A stretch of 56,049 bases of DNA from Verrucomicrobiales bacterium (GCA_005791875.1 SXTU01000280.1:1-56049), one strand, 5' to 3'. Shown: positions 13,146-22,677, counted from the stretch's first letter. The notes: generated from the sequence alone by a model not told the origin. Numbers and translations: made by a program.

Positions 13146-14246
13146 ATGAAACACACACTCTTGGCCCTCACCCTCCTCACCTCATTGGCAGCGGCCCGTG
13201 CGCAAGACGCTGCGCCGCCACCGCCGCGCGAGAGCGCCAACTTCTTCGCCCAGGCACGGCCCGACGACAACCGCGACCGAAACCCGCAGCGTCCGCCTGG
13301 CTCGCCCGGTGGTCCGCCGTCCGGGGAGCGCCGCGAGTCGTTCATCACAGGCGGAGGTGCCGGGTCGTCCTTCTCAACCGGCAGCGGCGGCCCGAACCGC
13401 GTCGTTCGTCTGGACTCGCGCGGGCGCACGCAGCGCCCCGTCGTCGTCACCAGCAAGCCGCTCGACGGGAAGGAACTTGCCACTGTGGAGGAAGACCTCG
13501 GCATCATGGCGCGACTGCTCGAAAAGGAAATTGAGCGCGAGGCCGGCCCGGACGGGCTGCCCAACGCGATGGGCATCGCTCTCACGCGCCTCGACGGACG
13601 CGGGCCTTCCGTGATTCTGCTCGAGGGCTATGGTGCGGTGTTCACGTTCACCGTGCGCATGCCGCTCACAGCTCCGCCCGCCCGTGCCATAGAGAAGAAG
13701 CAGGATCGCCCGACGGACTCGCCGTGGGAACGGACACGCCGCGAGATGTTCGGCCCCTCTGGCAGCAGCGGCGGCTTTGGCGGAGGCAGCGGTGGTGGCG
13801 GTGGACGCAGTGGCGGCGGTGACATGAGCGGCTTCGGGGGAATGGCAGGCATGGGCATGGGGCCTTCAGGTGGCCATTTCGAGGGCCCGCAATACGACGC
13901 CAAGAAGGTGGAGGAGCTGAAGAAGTCCATCCTCGAAGCCTTCAAGCAGGCCGGCAACATCCGCGCTCTCAAGGCCGACGATTACCTGACCGTCGTCGTG
14001 CAGGGCGGCAGCGGCGGTGGCGGCGGCCCGATGGAGGTCGCCGTCGAGATGCGCACCACGACCAGCAGCAGCTCCGGTGGTGGCCCGCCCCGCACGGAGA
14101 CCTTCGTCAACCGCAGTGAAGGCGGCAGCGCCCCTCGCTCCGGCACGCTCACCGTCCGCGCGAAAAAGTCCGACTGCGAGGACTTCGCCAAGGGCAAACT
14201 TACCGCCGAGCAATTCGGCAAGAAGGCGCTGGTGAATCTCCACTAA
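13146..14246 (+). CDS. Hypothetical secreted protein with Gly/Ser-rich segment, third gene of the sigma/anti-sigma cluster
   Basis: Signal peptide MKHTLLALTLLTSLAAARAQ; GGFGGGSGGGGGRSGGGDMSGFGGMAGMGMG tract. Confidence 0.7.
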   Translation: MKHTLLALTLLTSLAAARAQDAAPPPPRESANFFAQARPDDNRDRNPQRPPGSPGGPPSGERRESFITGGGAGSSFSTGSGGPNRVVRLDSRGRTQRPVVVTSKPLDGKELATVEEDLGIMARLLEKEIEREAGPDGLPNAMGIALTRLDGRGPSVILLEGYGAVFTFTVRMPLTAPPARAIEKKQDRPTDSPWERTRREMFGPSGSSGGFGGGSGGGGGRSGGGDMSGFGGMAGMGMGPSGGHFEGPQYDAKKVEELKKSILEAFKQAGNIRALKADDYLTVVVQGGSGGGGGPMEVAVEMRTTTSSSSGGGPPRTETFVNRSEGGSAPRSGTLTVRAKKSDCEDFAKGKLTAEQFGKKALVNLH

Positions 14247-14297
14247 TACCAACCACGGATGGAGGCTGGCATAATCACTCGGCTGGCGGCTGGACAC

Positions 14298-14342
14298 TTT
14301 CTCCCTCACCCCAGCCCTCTCCCCCGATGAGGAAGAGGGAGA
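14298..14342. repeat. REP-like CTTTCTCCCTCACCCCRGCCCTCTCCC element, intergenic copy
   Basis: CTTTCTCCCTCACCCCAGCCCTCTCCC...GAGGAAGAGGGAGAA hairpin; second copy at 24305-24345. Confidence 0.8.
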
Positions 14343-14349
14343 AGCTCAA

Positions 14350-15342
14350 TCACCGTTTCTGCCCCTTGTCCGTGATGACCTTCGGCGTGAGCGCGGACGA
14401 CGGGATGATTTTCTTCTCCGCTCCGTCCACGCTCCACGAGAGTTTCGCCGAGGCGAAGCCGCTGTTCTCGTAATACTCCATGACAAGGTCGTAGCTCCTC
14501 CCAGCCTCGATCTTGATCTCGCCCTTGTGCTCGGTCGCGCCCTGATCCACCCACTGGTCCACGAGCTTCTGTCCGTTCACCCACAGCCGCACGCCGTCGT
14601 CGGTCTCGGTGATGAACGAGTAGGTGCCGGACTTCTCTGCCTTCACCAACCCCGTCCAGCGCGCGCAGAAATCCTCGCTGTCACCACCGCGCAAGCCAGG
14701 ACCGCCCTCGCCCCAGTCGAAGTCGATTTCCTTGTCGAGCCGCAACACCGGCTTACCGCTGAAGTCACGGCCCTTGAAGTAATGGCCCACCAGACTGCGC
14801 GTGTCCGGCGGCAGCTTCGCCACGTCGAGCTCGCCGGGCGGCGCGAGTTCCTTGGGTGTGAGGCGGAAGCTCGGGATGAGCTGCTTCATCGTCGAGGGGC
14901 CGCTCCACATCAGCTTCGCCGCCGCGCCGCCGCCGTTCTCGAAGAACTCCATGATGATCTCGTAGCGCTTGCCGTCCTGCATCATGAACTCCGGGCTTTT
15001 GTCCTCGGCCGGCGCGTGGTCGGTCCAGTTGTCAATCACCAGCTTGCCGTCCACCCACAGCCGCACCCCGTCGTCGGACTCGGTGATGAAGGTGAACTTC
15101 CCTGTCGCAGGCGATTGCACCGTGCCGCTCCAGCGCACGCCGAACTGGTCGCCCGGGAATCCCTCCGCCGGCGCCTCAGCCCAGTCGAAGTTCACTTGCG
15201 CATCCACGCGCTTGAGCGCGGGCGGGCCGGTCAGGGTCATGTTCTTGAAATACTGGCCGAGCAAGCCGGTCTTGCCATCGCCCTGCGCGGAGGCGGAGAC
15301 GGTGGCGACCAGAAGCGCGAGGAGGAGAAAGGTTTGGTGCAT
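14350..15342 (-). CDS. Secreted protein with two PA14-like domains
   Basis: GLLGQYFKNMTLTGPPALKRVDAQVNFDW...FTFITESDDGVRLWVDGKLVIDNW, repeated once (LVGHYFKGRDFSG...SFITETDDGVRLWVNGQKLVDQW). Confidence 0.88.
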   Translation of the reverse strand: MHQTFLLLALLVATVSASAQGDGKTGLLGQYFKNMTLTGPPALKRVDAQVNFDWAEAPAEGFPGDQFGVRWSGTVQSPATGKFTFITESDDGVRLWVDGKLVIDNWTDHAPAEDKSPEFMMQDGKRYEIIMEFFENGGGAAAKLMWSGPSTMKQLIPSFRLTPKELAPPGELDVAKLPPDTRSLVGHYFKGRDFSGKPVLRLDKEIDFDWGEGGPGLRGGDSEDFCARWTGLVKAEKSGTYSFITETDDGVRLWVNGQKLVDQWVDQGATEHKGEIKIEAGRSYDLVMEYYENSGFASAKLSWSVDGAEKKIIPSSALTPKVITDKGQKR

Positions 15343-15420
15343 AGGCTGACGCGGGAGGAAGGTGGGGATTTTTCCCGTGAGCGTCAATGCCACGCCTGCC
15401 GCGAGCAGCCCAATGGCGAA

Positions 15421-15497
15421 CTGTAGCCGCGCTCTCTGAGCGCCGAACGAACCGTGAGTCTCATCCAACGCTCGGCGGTCACAGACCGCCGCTACAG
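15421..15497. repeat. CTGTAGC-type palindromic element, copy 1
   Basis: CTGTAGC...GCTACAG termini with internal hairpins GCGCTCTCTGAGCGC and CGGCGGTCACAGACCGCCG. Confidence 0.85.
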
Positions 15498-16405
15498 CTA
15501 CCCTTGGATGATCTGCCGGAGCTGCTGCGCGTCGTTGTCCGTGTTGACCTGGATTCACAGCGGCAGATGGTCGGACATCTGGTAGGTGAACGCGTCTTCC
15601 GTCATTCCCTTGGGATACAGCTCCTTGATCGCCTTGCCGCCGCCGAAGAAATCCACCGTCCCGCCCAGCCGCGCAAAGCGATCCGGGTCCTTTGCGTAGT
15701 GCGCGATCTGGTCGTAGCGCGCGTCCCCACTGAGGTTCGTGCCGCCGATGACTTGCGCGCCAGCCGTGAGCCGCCGCAGTGCGGGCGGGATTCGCAAGCC
15801 ACGGCTGGTGAACGCTTGGAAAAGACTGTCGTCGAGCTTCGGGATGTTGAAGTCGCCCATCACGATGATGTCCTTGTCCTCGCCGAACTGGTCCTCGTGC
15901 CGCTCGGCCAGCCAGTCGGCGAAGAGCTGTATCTCCCCGCGCCGCGCAGCCACGCCGTCACCCCATCGCACGTGCAGGCCGACAGCGACAAAGTCAAAGT
16001 TCCCCGCTCGAAACGAAGCCGCGTAGGGCGCACGCGCTTGTCGTAGAGGAAGCCCACGCGCTCCGGGTTGCCGCCGGGGTCCGCGATGCAGTCGTTGTAA
16101 ATCAGCCGCCAGTAAGGCCCGAGGATCTGCATCACGCGCGCCATGTCCTCCAGGTTGTCCCGCAGCTCGACCACAGTGATGCGATCGAACTGGCCGAGGA
16201 TCTCGGCGACGTAGTGAAGCGACGCCTCCAGCCGGCGTTTCCTGCCGAACTCGCGGATGTTCCAAGTCGCGATGTTCAGGGTCTCGTCGAGCATGGAGGG
16301 CGGGATCTTGGCGGCCTTGATGCGGGCTTGCAGTGCGAGCAGGCCGCGGGCGATTTCCTTGGAGACGTTGCCGTGGTTTATGGTGGTTGGGCAGATGGTA
16401 GCCAC
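15498..16405 (-). pseudogene. Endonuclease/exonuclease/phosphatase family gene, frameshifted and interrupted by in-frame TGA
   Basis: N-terminal part in one frame (ETLNIATWNIREFGRKRRLEASLHYVAEILGQFDRITVVELRDN...VGFLYDKR), C-terminal part in another (YAASFRAGNFDFVAVGLHVRWGDG...IIVMGDFNIP...MSDHLPL). TGA at 15555-15557, then IQVNTDNDAQQLRQIIQG and TAG at 15498-15500. Confidence 0.85.
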
Positions 16406-16483
16406 CGCGTCTCCCGTGGCGAGGAGAGTTTGCCCGCGCGAAGTCGGCTTGGCCCGGCGCGGCGTTTCCCATACGCTGCCGCC

Positions 16484-17137
16484 GTGTTGAAACCGCTCTC
16501 CGACGCCCGCCTCTACACGTTTGTGGACACAGCCTACCTGCACGGTCGCGACCCGGCGGAGCTGGCGCGGCAACTCTGCGACGGCGGCTCTGACATCGTC
16601 CAACTCCGCGCGAAAGGCCAGACCTTGGAGGAAACGCGTCGGCTGGCCGAGGCAGTCCAACCTGTGTGCGAAGGGGCTGGCGTGTGGTTCGTGCTGAATG
16701 ACCACCCCAAGCTCGCGCTCGCGCTCGGGGCGGCCTGCTGTCATCTGGGCCAGGAAGATTTCTTCGACGCTGGTTTTCGCACGGCCCCGCAAGTCACCGG
16801 ATGTCCGCCTCAGATGAAGCTCGGCCTGAGCACGCATGCGCCCGACCAAGCCCAGCGCGCCCTTCGCGCAGCACCCAACTACCTCGCCATCGGCCCCGTC
16901 TTCCCCACCGGCACGAAGCCCGGTCGCGCGGCGGTCACACTCGACTACGTCCGCTGGGCCGCCGCAAACGTGACGATCCCGTGGTTTGCCATCGGCGGCA
17001 TCAACATGGACACCCTCGACTCCGTCCTCGCCGCCGGTGCGCGGCGCATCTGTGTCGTCTCCGCAATCCTGAACGCGCCGGACATCGCCGCCGAGTGCCG
17101 GGAGTTTTGCAAGCGCATCGAGTCCCACACCAGGTAG
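16484..17137 (+). CDS. thiE: Thiamine phosphate synthase
   Basis: DIVQLRAKGQTLEETRRLAEAV, VWFVLNDHPKLALALGAACCHLGQEDF, YLAIGPVFPTGTKPG, WFAIGGIN; likely GTG start. Confidence 0.88.
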   Translation: MLKPLSDARLYTFVDTAYLHGRDPAELARQLCDGGSDIVQLRAKGQTLEETRRLAEAVQPVCEGAGVWFVLNDHPKLALALGAACCHLGQEDFFDAGFRTAPQVTGCPPQMKLGLSTHAPDQAQRALRAAPNYLAIGPVFPTGTKPGRAAVTLDYVRWAAANVTIPWFAIGGINMDTLDSVLAAGARRICVVSAILNAPDIAAECREFCKRIESHTR

Positions 17138-17153
17138 GGCGCGCTGATGGAAA

Positions 17154-17225
17154 GAGCAGGATCAGGATTACGAGCAGGAAAGGCGGAGCGCACTCGTGCT
17201 CGTAATCCTGATCCTAATCCTGCTC
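17154..17225. repeat. Hexamer-built palindrome (TRATCC), copy 1
   Basis: GAGCAGGATCAGGATTACGAGCA / TGCTCGTAATCCTGATCCTAATCCTGCTC; second copy at 24901-24975. Confidence 0.9.
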
Positions 17226-17376
17226 CTCTCCCTGCTTCCCAAGCTTTGTCTTCCCTGAATCTTTGGGCGCTCCTCAGAAATAGTTTGCCCCCGCTTCACT
17301 CCGCTGGCGTCATCGGCACGAGCTTTACAGCGTGGCAAAAAGTCCGCGCCGTGCGCACCGACACCGTTTCCTCATC

Positions 17377-18636
17377 ATGGACAGTCTCCTCATCAAAGGC
17401 GGCGTTCCCCTACACGGGGACGTGCAGATCAGCGGCGCGAAGAACGCCGTGCTCCCCATCATGGCCGCCACGCTCCTCACCGCCGAGCCGTGCGTGATCC
17501 GCAACGTGCCAGACTTGAGCGACGTGAAGTTCATGGGGCGCATCCTCGAGTCGCTCGGCTGCGCAGTGAAGTTCGAGGGCGACACGCTCACCGTGCAGGC
17601 GCACCGGATCAAAGGCCACGGCGACTACGACCTCATCCGCAAGATGCGCGGCTCCATCTGCATCCTCGGCCCGCTGCTCGGACGCTTGCGCAAGGCCGAT
17701 GTCTCCCAGCCCGGCGGCTGCGTCATCGGCACGCGGCCCATTGACCTCCACTTGAAGGGACTCCGCGCGCTCGGTGCGAAGATCGTCATCGAGGAGGGCT
17801 ACGTCCGCGCCAAGGCCCCGCGTCTCACAGGCACGGAAATCTTCCTCGGCGGCCGCGCTGGCCCGACGGTGCTCGGCACCGCGAACATCATGAGTGCCGC
17901 CGTGCTCGCCGAAGGCGTGACCATCATCGAGAGCGCCGCGTGCGAGCCGGAGGTCAGCGACCTCGCGCAGTTCCTCAATGCGATGGGCGCGAAGATCCAG
18001 GGCGCGGGCAGCCCCACACTCACCATCACCGGCGTGAAGGAGCTGCACGGCGCGGAGCACGAGGTCATCCCCGACCGCATCGAGGCCGCGACCTTCGCCA
18101 TCGCCGCCGCGATGACGCACGGTGAAATCACCATCCATCGTGCAAAGGCAGAGCACTTGAACGCCGTGATAGACAAGCTGCGCGAGGCGGGCGTGAAGAT
18201 CGAGCGGCGCGGTGCGGCGTTGCTCGTGAAGCGTGGCGGCAAGCTCGCGCCCGTGGACGTCACCACGCTGCCTTACGCAGGATTCCCGACGGACGTGCAG
18301 GCGCAGATGATGGCGCTCATGTGCCTCACGCCCGGCATCAGCATCATCACCGAGCGCATCTTCGAGAGCCGCTTCGGCCACGTCGCGGAACTGGGCCGGC
18401 TCGGCGCGGACATTTCCATCGAGGGACCGAGCGCGATTGTGAAGGGCGGCAAGCGCCTTAGCGGCGCGCCCGTGATGGCCAGCGACCTCCGCGCCAGCGC
18501 CGCGCTCGTGCTCGCCGGCCTCGCCGCGAAAGGCACCACGCAGGTCAACCGCATCTACCACCTCGACCGCGGCTACGAGAAGATTGACGCCAAGCTCAAG
18601 CACCTCGGCGGCCGCATCTCGCGGATTCAGGAGTAA
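17377..18636 (+). CDS. murA: UDP-N-acetylglucosamine 1-carboxyvinyltransferase
   Basis: MDSLLIKGGVPLHGDVQISGAKNAVLPIMAATLLT...; KPGGCVIG-like QPGGCVIGTRPIDLHLKGLRALGA; RIFESRFGHVAEL. Confidence 0.96.
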   Translation: MDSLLIKGGVPLHGDVQISGAKNAVLPIMAATLLTAEPCVIRNVPDLSDVKFMGRILESLGCAVKFEGDTLTVQAHRIKGHGDYDLIRKMRGSICILGPLLGRLRKADVSQPGGCVIGTRPIDLHLKGLRALGAKIVIEEGYVRAKAPRLTGTEIFLGGRAGPTVLGTANIMSAAVLAEGVTIIESAACEPEVSDLAQFLNAMGAKIQGAGSPTLTITGVKELHGAEHEVIPDRIEAATFAIAAAMTHGEITIHRAKAEHLNAVIDKLREAGVKIERRGAALLVKRGGKLAPVDVTTLPYAGFPTDVQAQMMALMCLTPGISIITERIFESRFGHVAELGRLGADISIEGPSAIVKGGKRLSGAPVMASDLRASAALVLAGLAAKGTTQVNRIYHLDRGYEKIDAKLKHLGGRISRIQE

Positions 18637-18643
18637 CTCCTAA

Positions 18644-18720
18644 CTGTAGCAGTGCTCTGTGAGCGCCGACCGGAGCGCCAGGACTTGGCCAAACTCGACG
18701 GTCACAGACCGTCGCTACAG
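18644..18720. repeat. CTGTAGC-type palindromic element, copy 2
   Basis: CTGTAGCAGTGCTCTGTGAGCGCCGA...CGACGGTCACAGACCGTCGCTACAG between convergent murA and rsmE. Confidence 0.85.
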
Positions 18721-18732
18721 AACTGCGCTCCG

Positions 18733-19479
18733 TCAGCCAGCCGCCTCGTGCAACGCCAGCGCCAGCGTGGTCACAGCCGCCGTGTCGCAGCGGAGGACGA
18801 GTCTTCCGAGCGTGACGGGCTGCACGCCACTTTCCACGAGCGCCGCGATTTCCTCCGGCGTGAAATCTCCTTCCGGCCCGACCCACACGGCGACACTCGC
18901 GGGCCGACGGCCTTCCCGCGCCTGAAACCCCGCGAAGACCGCGCGCATCGGACGCGTGCCAGGATGCAGCGAGGCAACGAGGGCGAGGTCGAAGCGCTCG
19001 TTGCGGCGGAGGACGTCCGCGAAGGTCATGGGCGTTTCCACGCGCGGGAGCCATGGGTTGCCGCATTGCTTCACGGCTTCGAGTGCGGTGGTGCGCCACT
19101 TCTCCAGCTTGCTTGCGGCGTGGTCCTCGTCGGGGCGAGAGACGGTGTGCTCGGTGAGCAGCGGGACAATGCGCGACGCGCCCAACTCAGTGGCCTTCTC
19201 GACGATGCTATCCATGAGCCGGCCCTTGGGCAGCGCTTGGAGGAGCGTCACCGCGCAGGTCAATGGCGGGTGGACGATGCGCTCGCGCACGCCGACGCGC
19301 ACCGCGCGCTTGTCGGCGACGATGACGGAACCGCGTGCCTCGACGCCCGCCCCGTCGAGCAACGTCACGGCATCACCGGGCGCGAGCCGCAAGACGCGGA
19401 AAGCGTGATGAGATTCCTCTGGCGAGAGCGTGACCTCCGCGCCATTCGCGGTGCCGGGCGGGACGTGGAAGCGATGCAC
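18733..19479 (-). CDS. rsmE: 16S rRNA (uracil1498-N3)-methyltransferase
   Basis: HHAFRVLRLAPGDAVTLLDG, LLQALPKGRLMDSIVEKATELGASRIVPLLTE, VWVGPEGDFTPEEIAAL. Confidence 0.92.
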   Translation of the reverse strand: MHRFHVPPGTANGAEVTLSPEESHHAFRVLRLAPGDAVTLLDGAGVEARGSVIVADKRAVRVGVRERIVHPPLTCAVTLLQALPKGRLMDSIVEKATELGASRIVPLLTEHTVSRPDEDHAASKLEKWRTTALEAVKQCGNPWLPRVETPMTFADVLRRNERFDLALVASLHPGTRPMRAVFAGFQAREGRRPASVAVWVGPEGDFTPEEIAALVESGVQPVTLGRLVLRCDTAAVTTLALALHEAAG

Positions 19480-19564
19480 GCCAGAAGAGTCGGCAACTCA
19501 AGCGGGAGTGCAAGACAGTTCAGGCTGAGTTTCACCGTCCTCAGGCTGAAAGCCTGCAACATAC

Positions 19565-19716
19565 CAGCCCAGGGCAACACCCTGGGTGGTGGCCGGCGAA
19601 AGATTGCCGCACTGAAAGGGCGGAACACCTTGTATCGCCCCTTCAGGGCTTGCCGCTTGGGGCTGACCCTCCCAGGGCGTTGCCCCGGGCTGGTTTGTGA
19701 TGCTCCTTCGGAGCGC
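19565..19716. repeat. Long nested palindromic element (GGGCAACRCCCYGGG ... GGGCGTTGCCCCGGGCTGG), copy 1
   Basis: Shares the 42-bp GGGCGTTGCCCCGGGCTGGTTTGTGATGCTCCTTCGGAGCGC with copy 2 near 53860-53902; internal CTGAAAGGGCGGAACA...CGCCCCTTCAGGGC stem. Confidence 0.9.
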
Positions 19717-19767
19717 TGACTTTTGAGGCAGGCTGAATCGTTGGCTCAGACTCGGAGCGATCAACCC

Positions 19768-20535
19768 TCACGCTTTCTCCACCCGAGCGAGGAGCTTCTT
19801 CGCGCGCGAGACCCACGGCTTCTCCTGCCGGCGCTGGTATTCCGGCGTGTGCTTGTCCTCGGCGATGACTTCCTCTGCGAGTTGACGGGCGCGCGGGGCC
19901 TGGCCCTTGGCGGCGAGCAGTTCCGCGAATTGCGTCCGGGCGCGCGCGTAGGAGTGCTGGCCCACGACCTGTTCCCAGATGGCGATCGCGCCGTCCGTGT
20001 CGCCGCGCGCGGTGCGGGCCTCGGCCAGGGCCATGAGCGAATAGCCATAGTCGTGCTTGGGATTCTCGAAGCAGACGGCTTCGAGCCAAGGCCGCGCCTC
20101 GGCCGCACGATTCAGCCGTAGCAGGCATTGGCCGTAGTGGGCGCGGGCATCAATGTCGTCAGGCTCGCGTTCGAGGGCGCGCAGGTAGGATTCCTCGGCC
20201 AGCTTGAACTTGCCGCGCTGGAACTGGATGTCAGCCAGCTCGAAGTGATGGTGCGCCTTGTCGAGCAGGTGGATTTGCTTCTCCAGCTCCGCGATACGCT
20301 CGCGCTTGTGCTGACCGGGCAGCTCGAAACCGGTGGAGCCGAATGAAGCGGAGGAGCGATAGACCAGGAAGAAATAGAGGATCGGGTTGACGGGAAACAC
20401 GATCATGAACGCAAACCACACCCACTCGCCCCGCCGCGCCGCGTCCACGAGCATCCACACCATGAATACCGGGTAGAACCACGTCAGCGGGTGGTCGAAC
20501 CAGAACTCGAAGTCGAAGAAGGCCTGCATGGTCAA
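19768..20535 (-). CDS. TPR-repeat membrane protein
   Basis: N-terminal hydrophobic segments (FYPVFMVWMLVDAARRGEWVWFAFMIVFPVNPILYFFLVY) followed by TPR units (AEESYLRALEREPDDIDARAHYGQCLLRLNRAAEA). Confidence 0.8.
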   Translation of the reverse strand: MTMQAFFDFEFWFDHPLTWFYPVFMVWMLVDAARRGEWVWFAFMIVFPVNPILYFFLVYRSSASFGSTGFELPGQHKRERIAELEKQIHLLDKAHHHFELADIQFQRGKFKLAEESYLRALEREPDDIDARAHYGQCLLRLNRAAEARPWLEAVCFENPKHDYGYSLMALAEARTARGDTDGAIAIWEQVVGQHSYARARTQFAELLAAKGQAPRARQLAEEVIAEDKHTPEYQRRQEKPWVSRAKKLLARVEKA

Positions 20536-20565
20536 CGGCGGTCGGGCGCGGAAAATGCCCCAGAT

Positions 20566-21009
20566 TTACAGGCGCTGTCCATAGACGAAGATGCGTCCGT
20601 CCTTCCGGTCACGGAGAATGCCAAACCGAACGAAGTCGTTGGTCGAGACGAGCGTGTCGTATTCGGCGAGCGGCTTTGGCGCGAACCAGACGGGACGTTC
20701 AAGAACTAGCTTTGGCGGAATGTCGGAGACGCTGTTGGTGGCCAATGGTGCATCAGACTGATAGTTCCGCTGGCCGCTCTCGACCAAAGTCTGGAGCAGA
20801 TTCGAACCCTGCTTTGGCATCAATTCCAGATAGTAGCAGTGCTCGTCGGTAAAGTGCGCAGACTGCCAGTAATGGCTGTGAACGTGCTCCACGTCTGCGG
20901 GTTTGGAGACGTTCAGCGCCCGGAGAAAGTTCTGCGGGTCATCCCGATACTCGCCACCACATGCAACGAGTAGTCCGGCCATGCCAAGAGCGATGAGCGC
21001 GTGTCGCAT
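20566..21009 (-). CDS. Hypothetical lipoprotein
   Basis: MRHALIALGMAGLLVACGGEYRDD (lipobox LLVAC). Confidence 0.7.
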   Translation of the reverse strand: MRHALIALGMAGLLVACGGEYRDDPQNFLRALNVSKPADVEHVHSHYWQSAHFTDEHCYYLELMPKQGSNLLQTLVESGQRNYQSDAPLATNSVSDIPPKLVLERPVWFAPKPLAEYDTLVSTNDFVRFGILRDRKDGRIFVYGQRL

Positions 21010-21020
21010 TCTTGCTGCCT

Positions 21021-22622
21021 TTATGCTGCCACCCAATGCTGCCGCTCCCACAGCGCCGCAGACTTCTCCTTCGCCTCCTTCTCCCGCTCCTTTTGCAGCT
21101 CCTTGTCCAGATCGGGACCGACCTTGAGGTTCTCCCGGATGGGCACGGACGGGTTCTTGAAGTCAATGCCGGCGAGTTGCGTGTAGTGACGGAACACATC
21201 GGTGTTCTGGATAAAACCGCGGAAGCGCTCTGCGCCCGGTCCGCTCGCGACCAGCGGCACGAAGTCCGAGCAGTGCGCCGTGCCCGTCCAGCCGATGCCG
21301 AGGTGGTTGCCCATAAGCTGGCCGAGTTGCGCGACGGCGCTGTTCATCAGGGTGAACTGCGCCTTGCCCTTGCGCGCCAGATACGGCGCGAGCACAGCGG
21401 CCTTTTCCGGCGAGACCTGATAGTCGGTCGCCTCGCCCAGCACGTCGGCGATGATCTTCAAGTCTTGCTGGACCGGCGGCGCCACCGCGCCCTTCGCGAG
21501 CGGGGCCGTGTCGGGGCCGGGGACGTTGAGCTGCTTGAGGATTTCACTGAACGACTTCTTCACGCGCTGGACGTTGGTGAAGATCGCGGAGCTGAAGCCG
21601 TAGTTGGTGCCGAGGCCGTTGAGGCCAGGGTTGCCCGTCGTGTGGTCGGTGGTGATGACAATGAGCGTGTCCGGGTGGCGCTTCCGGAAGTCGAGGCACG
21701 CGTCAATCGCCTCGTCGAAGGCGATCTGGTCGTAGAGCGCGGCGACCGCGTCGCACATGTGCGCGCCGTGGTCAACGCGCCCGCCCTCGACCTGCATGAT
21801 GAAATGGTTTTCGTTCTCCAGCTTCGCGAGCGCCTTGCGCGTCAGGTCGGCGAGGTGCGGGACGGACTCCTTGAGCTTCGCGTCATTGCGCCAGTCCACG
21901 GTGAAGGGCAGGTGGCTGTTGGAGAAAATGCCGAGCCACTTGCCATCGTTCTTCGCAGCGGCGAAGTCCTTGGCGGTCTTGAAGACCTGATAGCCGGCCG
22001 TCTTGTAGTCCGGCACGAGGTCGCGCTTGTCCTTGCGCTTGGCGGGGTCGAAATACTTCTGCCCGCCCCCGAGAAGGACCTCGATGCCGCGCTCCATGTA
22101 TTGCACGGCGATGCTCTCCGCAGCCTCGCGCTTGAGGCCGCTGGCCGCGAAGCCAGCGGGCGTGGCGTGCGTGATCTCGGTGGTCGTGACGAGCGCGCGC
22201 TTCCAGCCCTGCTGGCCGAAGAGAGTGTAGAGCGGCGTCAGGATCGTGCCGTCGGGAAGGATGTTCACCGTGCCGTTGACGATGCGCGAGCCGCTGCCCC
22301 AGGCGCACGATGACGCAGAGGAGTCGGTCACAACGGAGTTCAGCGAACGCACATCCATGAACGAGCCGACGGTGCCGGGCTGGTTGTAGAGGTTTATCCA
22401 CGAGAGGCCCCGCCCGCGCACGGCGCGCGAGAGGTGGTCGGCCATCGAGAGCGTGGCCATCGCCATGCCGTCGGCGACGAGGTGAATGATGTGGCTGGGC
22501 TTCTGGCCGGGCTTGGCGTTGCCAGGCTCGGCGGCCCGGATGACGGCGGGCGCGGCCAGCGAAGTGGCGGCGAGCAGACCCGACCCAGTAAAGAAACGGC
22601 GGCGGTTCAAAGACATGGCCAA
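21021..22622 (-). CDS. Alkaline phosphatase
   Basis: HIIHLVADGMAMATL, VVTDSSASSCAWGSG, HFIMQVEGGRVDHGAHMCDAVAAL, ITTDHTTGNPG. Confidence 0.93.
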   Translation of the reverse strand: MAMSLNRRRFFTGSGLLAATSLAAPAVIRAAEPGNAKPGQKPSHIIHLVADGMAMATLSMADHLSRAVRGRGLSWINLYNQPGTVGSFMDVRSLNSVVTDSSASSCAWGSGSRIVNGTVNILPDGTILTPLYTLFGQQGWKRALVTTTEITHATPAGFAASGLKREAAESIAVQYMERGIEVLLGGGQKYFDPAKRKDKRDLVPDYKTAGYQVFKTAKDFAAAKNDGKWLGIFSNSHLPFTVDWRNDAKLKESVPHLADLTRKALAKLENENHFIMQVEGGRVDHGAHMCDAVAALYDQIAFDEAIDACLDFRKRHPDTLIVITTDHTTGNPGLNGLGTNYGFSSAIFTNVQRVKKSFSEILKQLNVPGPDTAPLAKGAVAPPVQQDLKIIADVLGEATDYQVSPEKAAVLAPYLARKGKAQFTLMNSAVAQLGQLMGNHLGIGWTGTAHCSDFVPLVASGPGAERFRGFIQNTDVFRHYTQLAGIDFKNPSVPIRENLKVGPDLDKELQKEREKEAKEKSAALWERQHWVAA

Positions 22623-22677
22623 AAGCTAGGCAGGGCGCGGACGTTTGCCAATGCCGAAGCCGGTGTTCACGAAGCAC

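Noticed and set aside
15555-15557. TGA as a selenocysteine codon or recoded tryptophan
   Set aside because: The gene also has a frameshift; other ORFs in the window use TGA as a normal stop; no Sec-type context expected for this family. Treated as a nonsense lesion.
16010-16040. Programmed ribosomal frameshift in the nuclease gene
   Set aside because: No slippery heptamer or pseudoknot recognised, and a further downstream nonsense change favours pseudogene.
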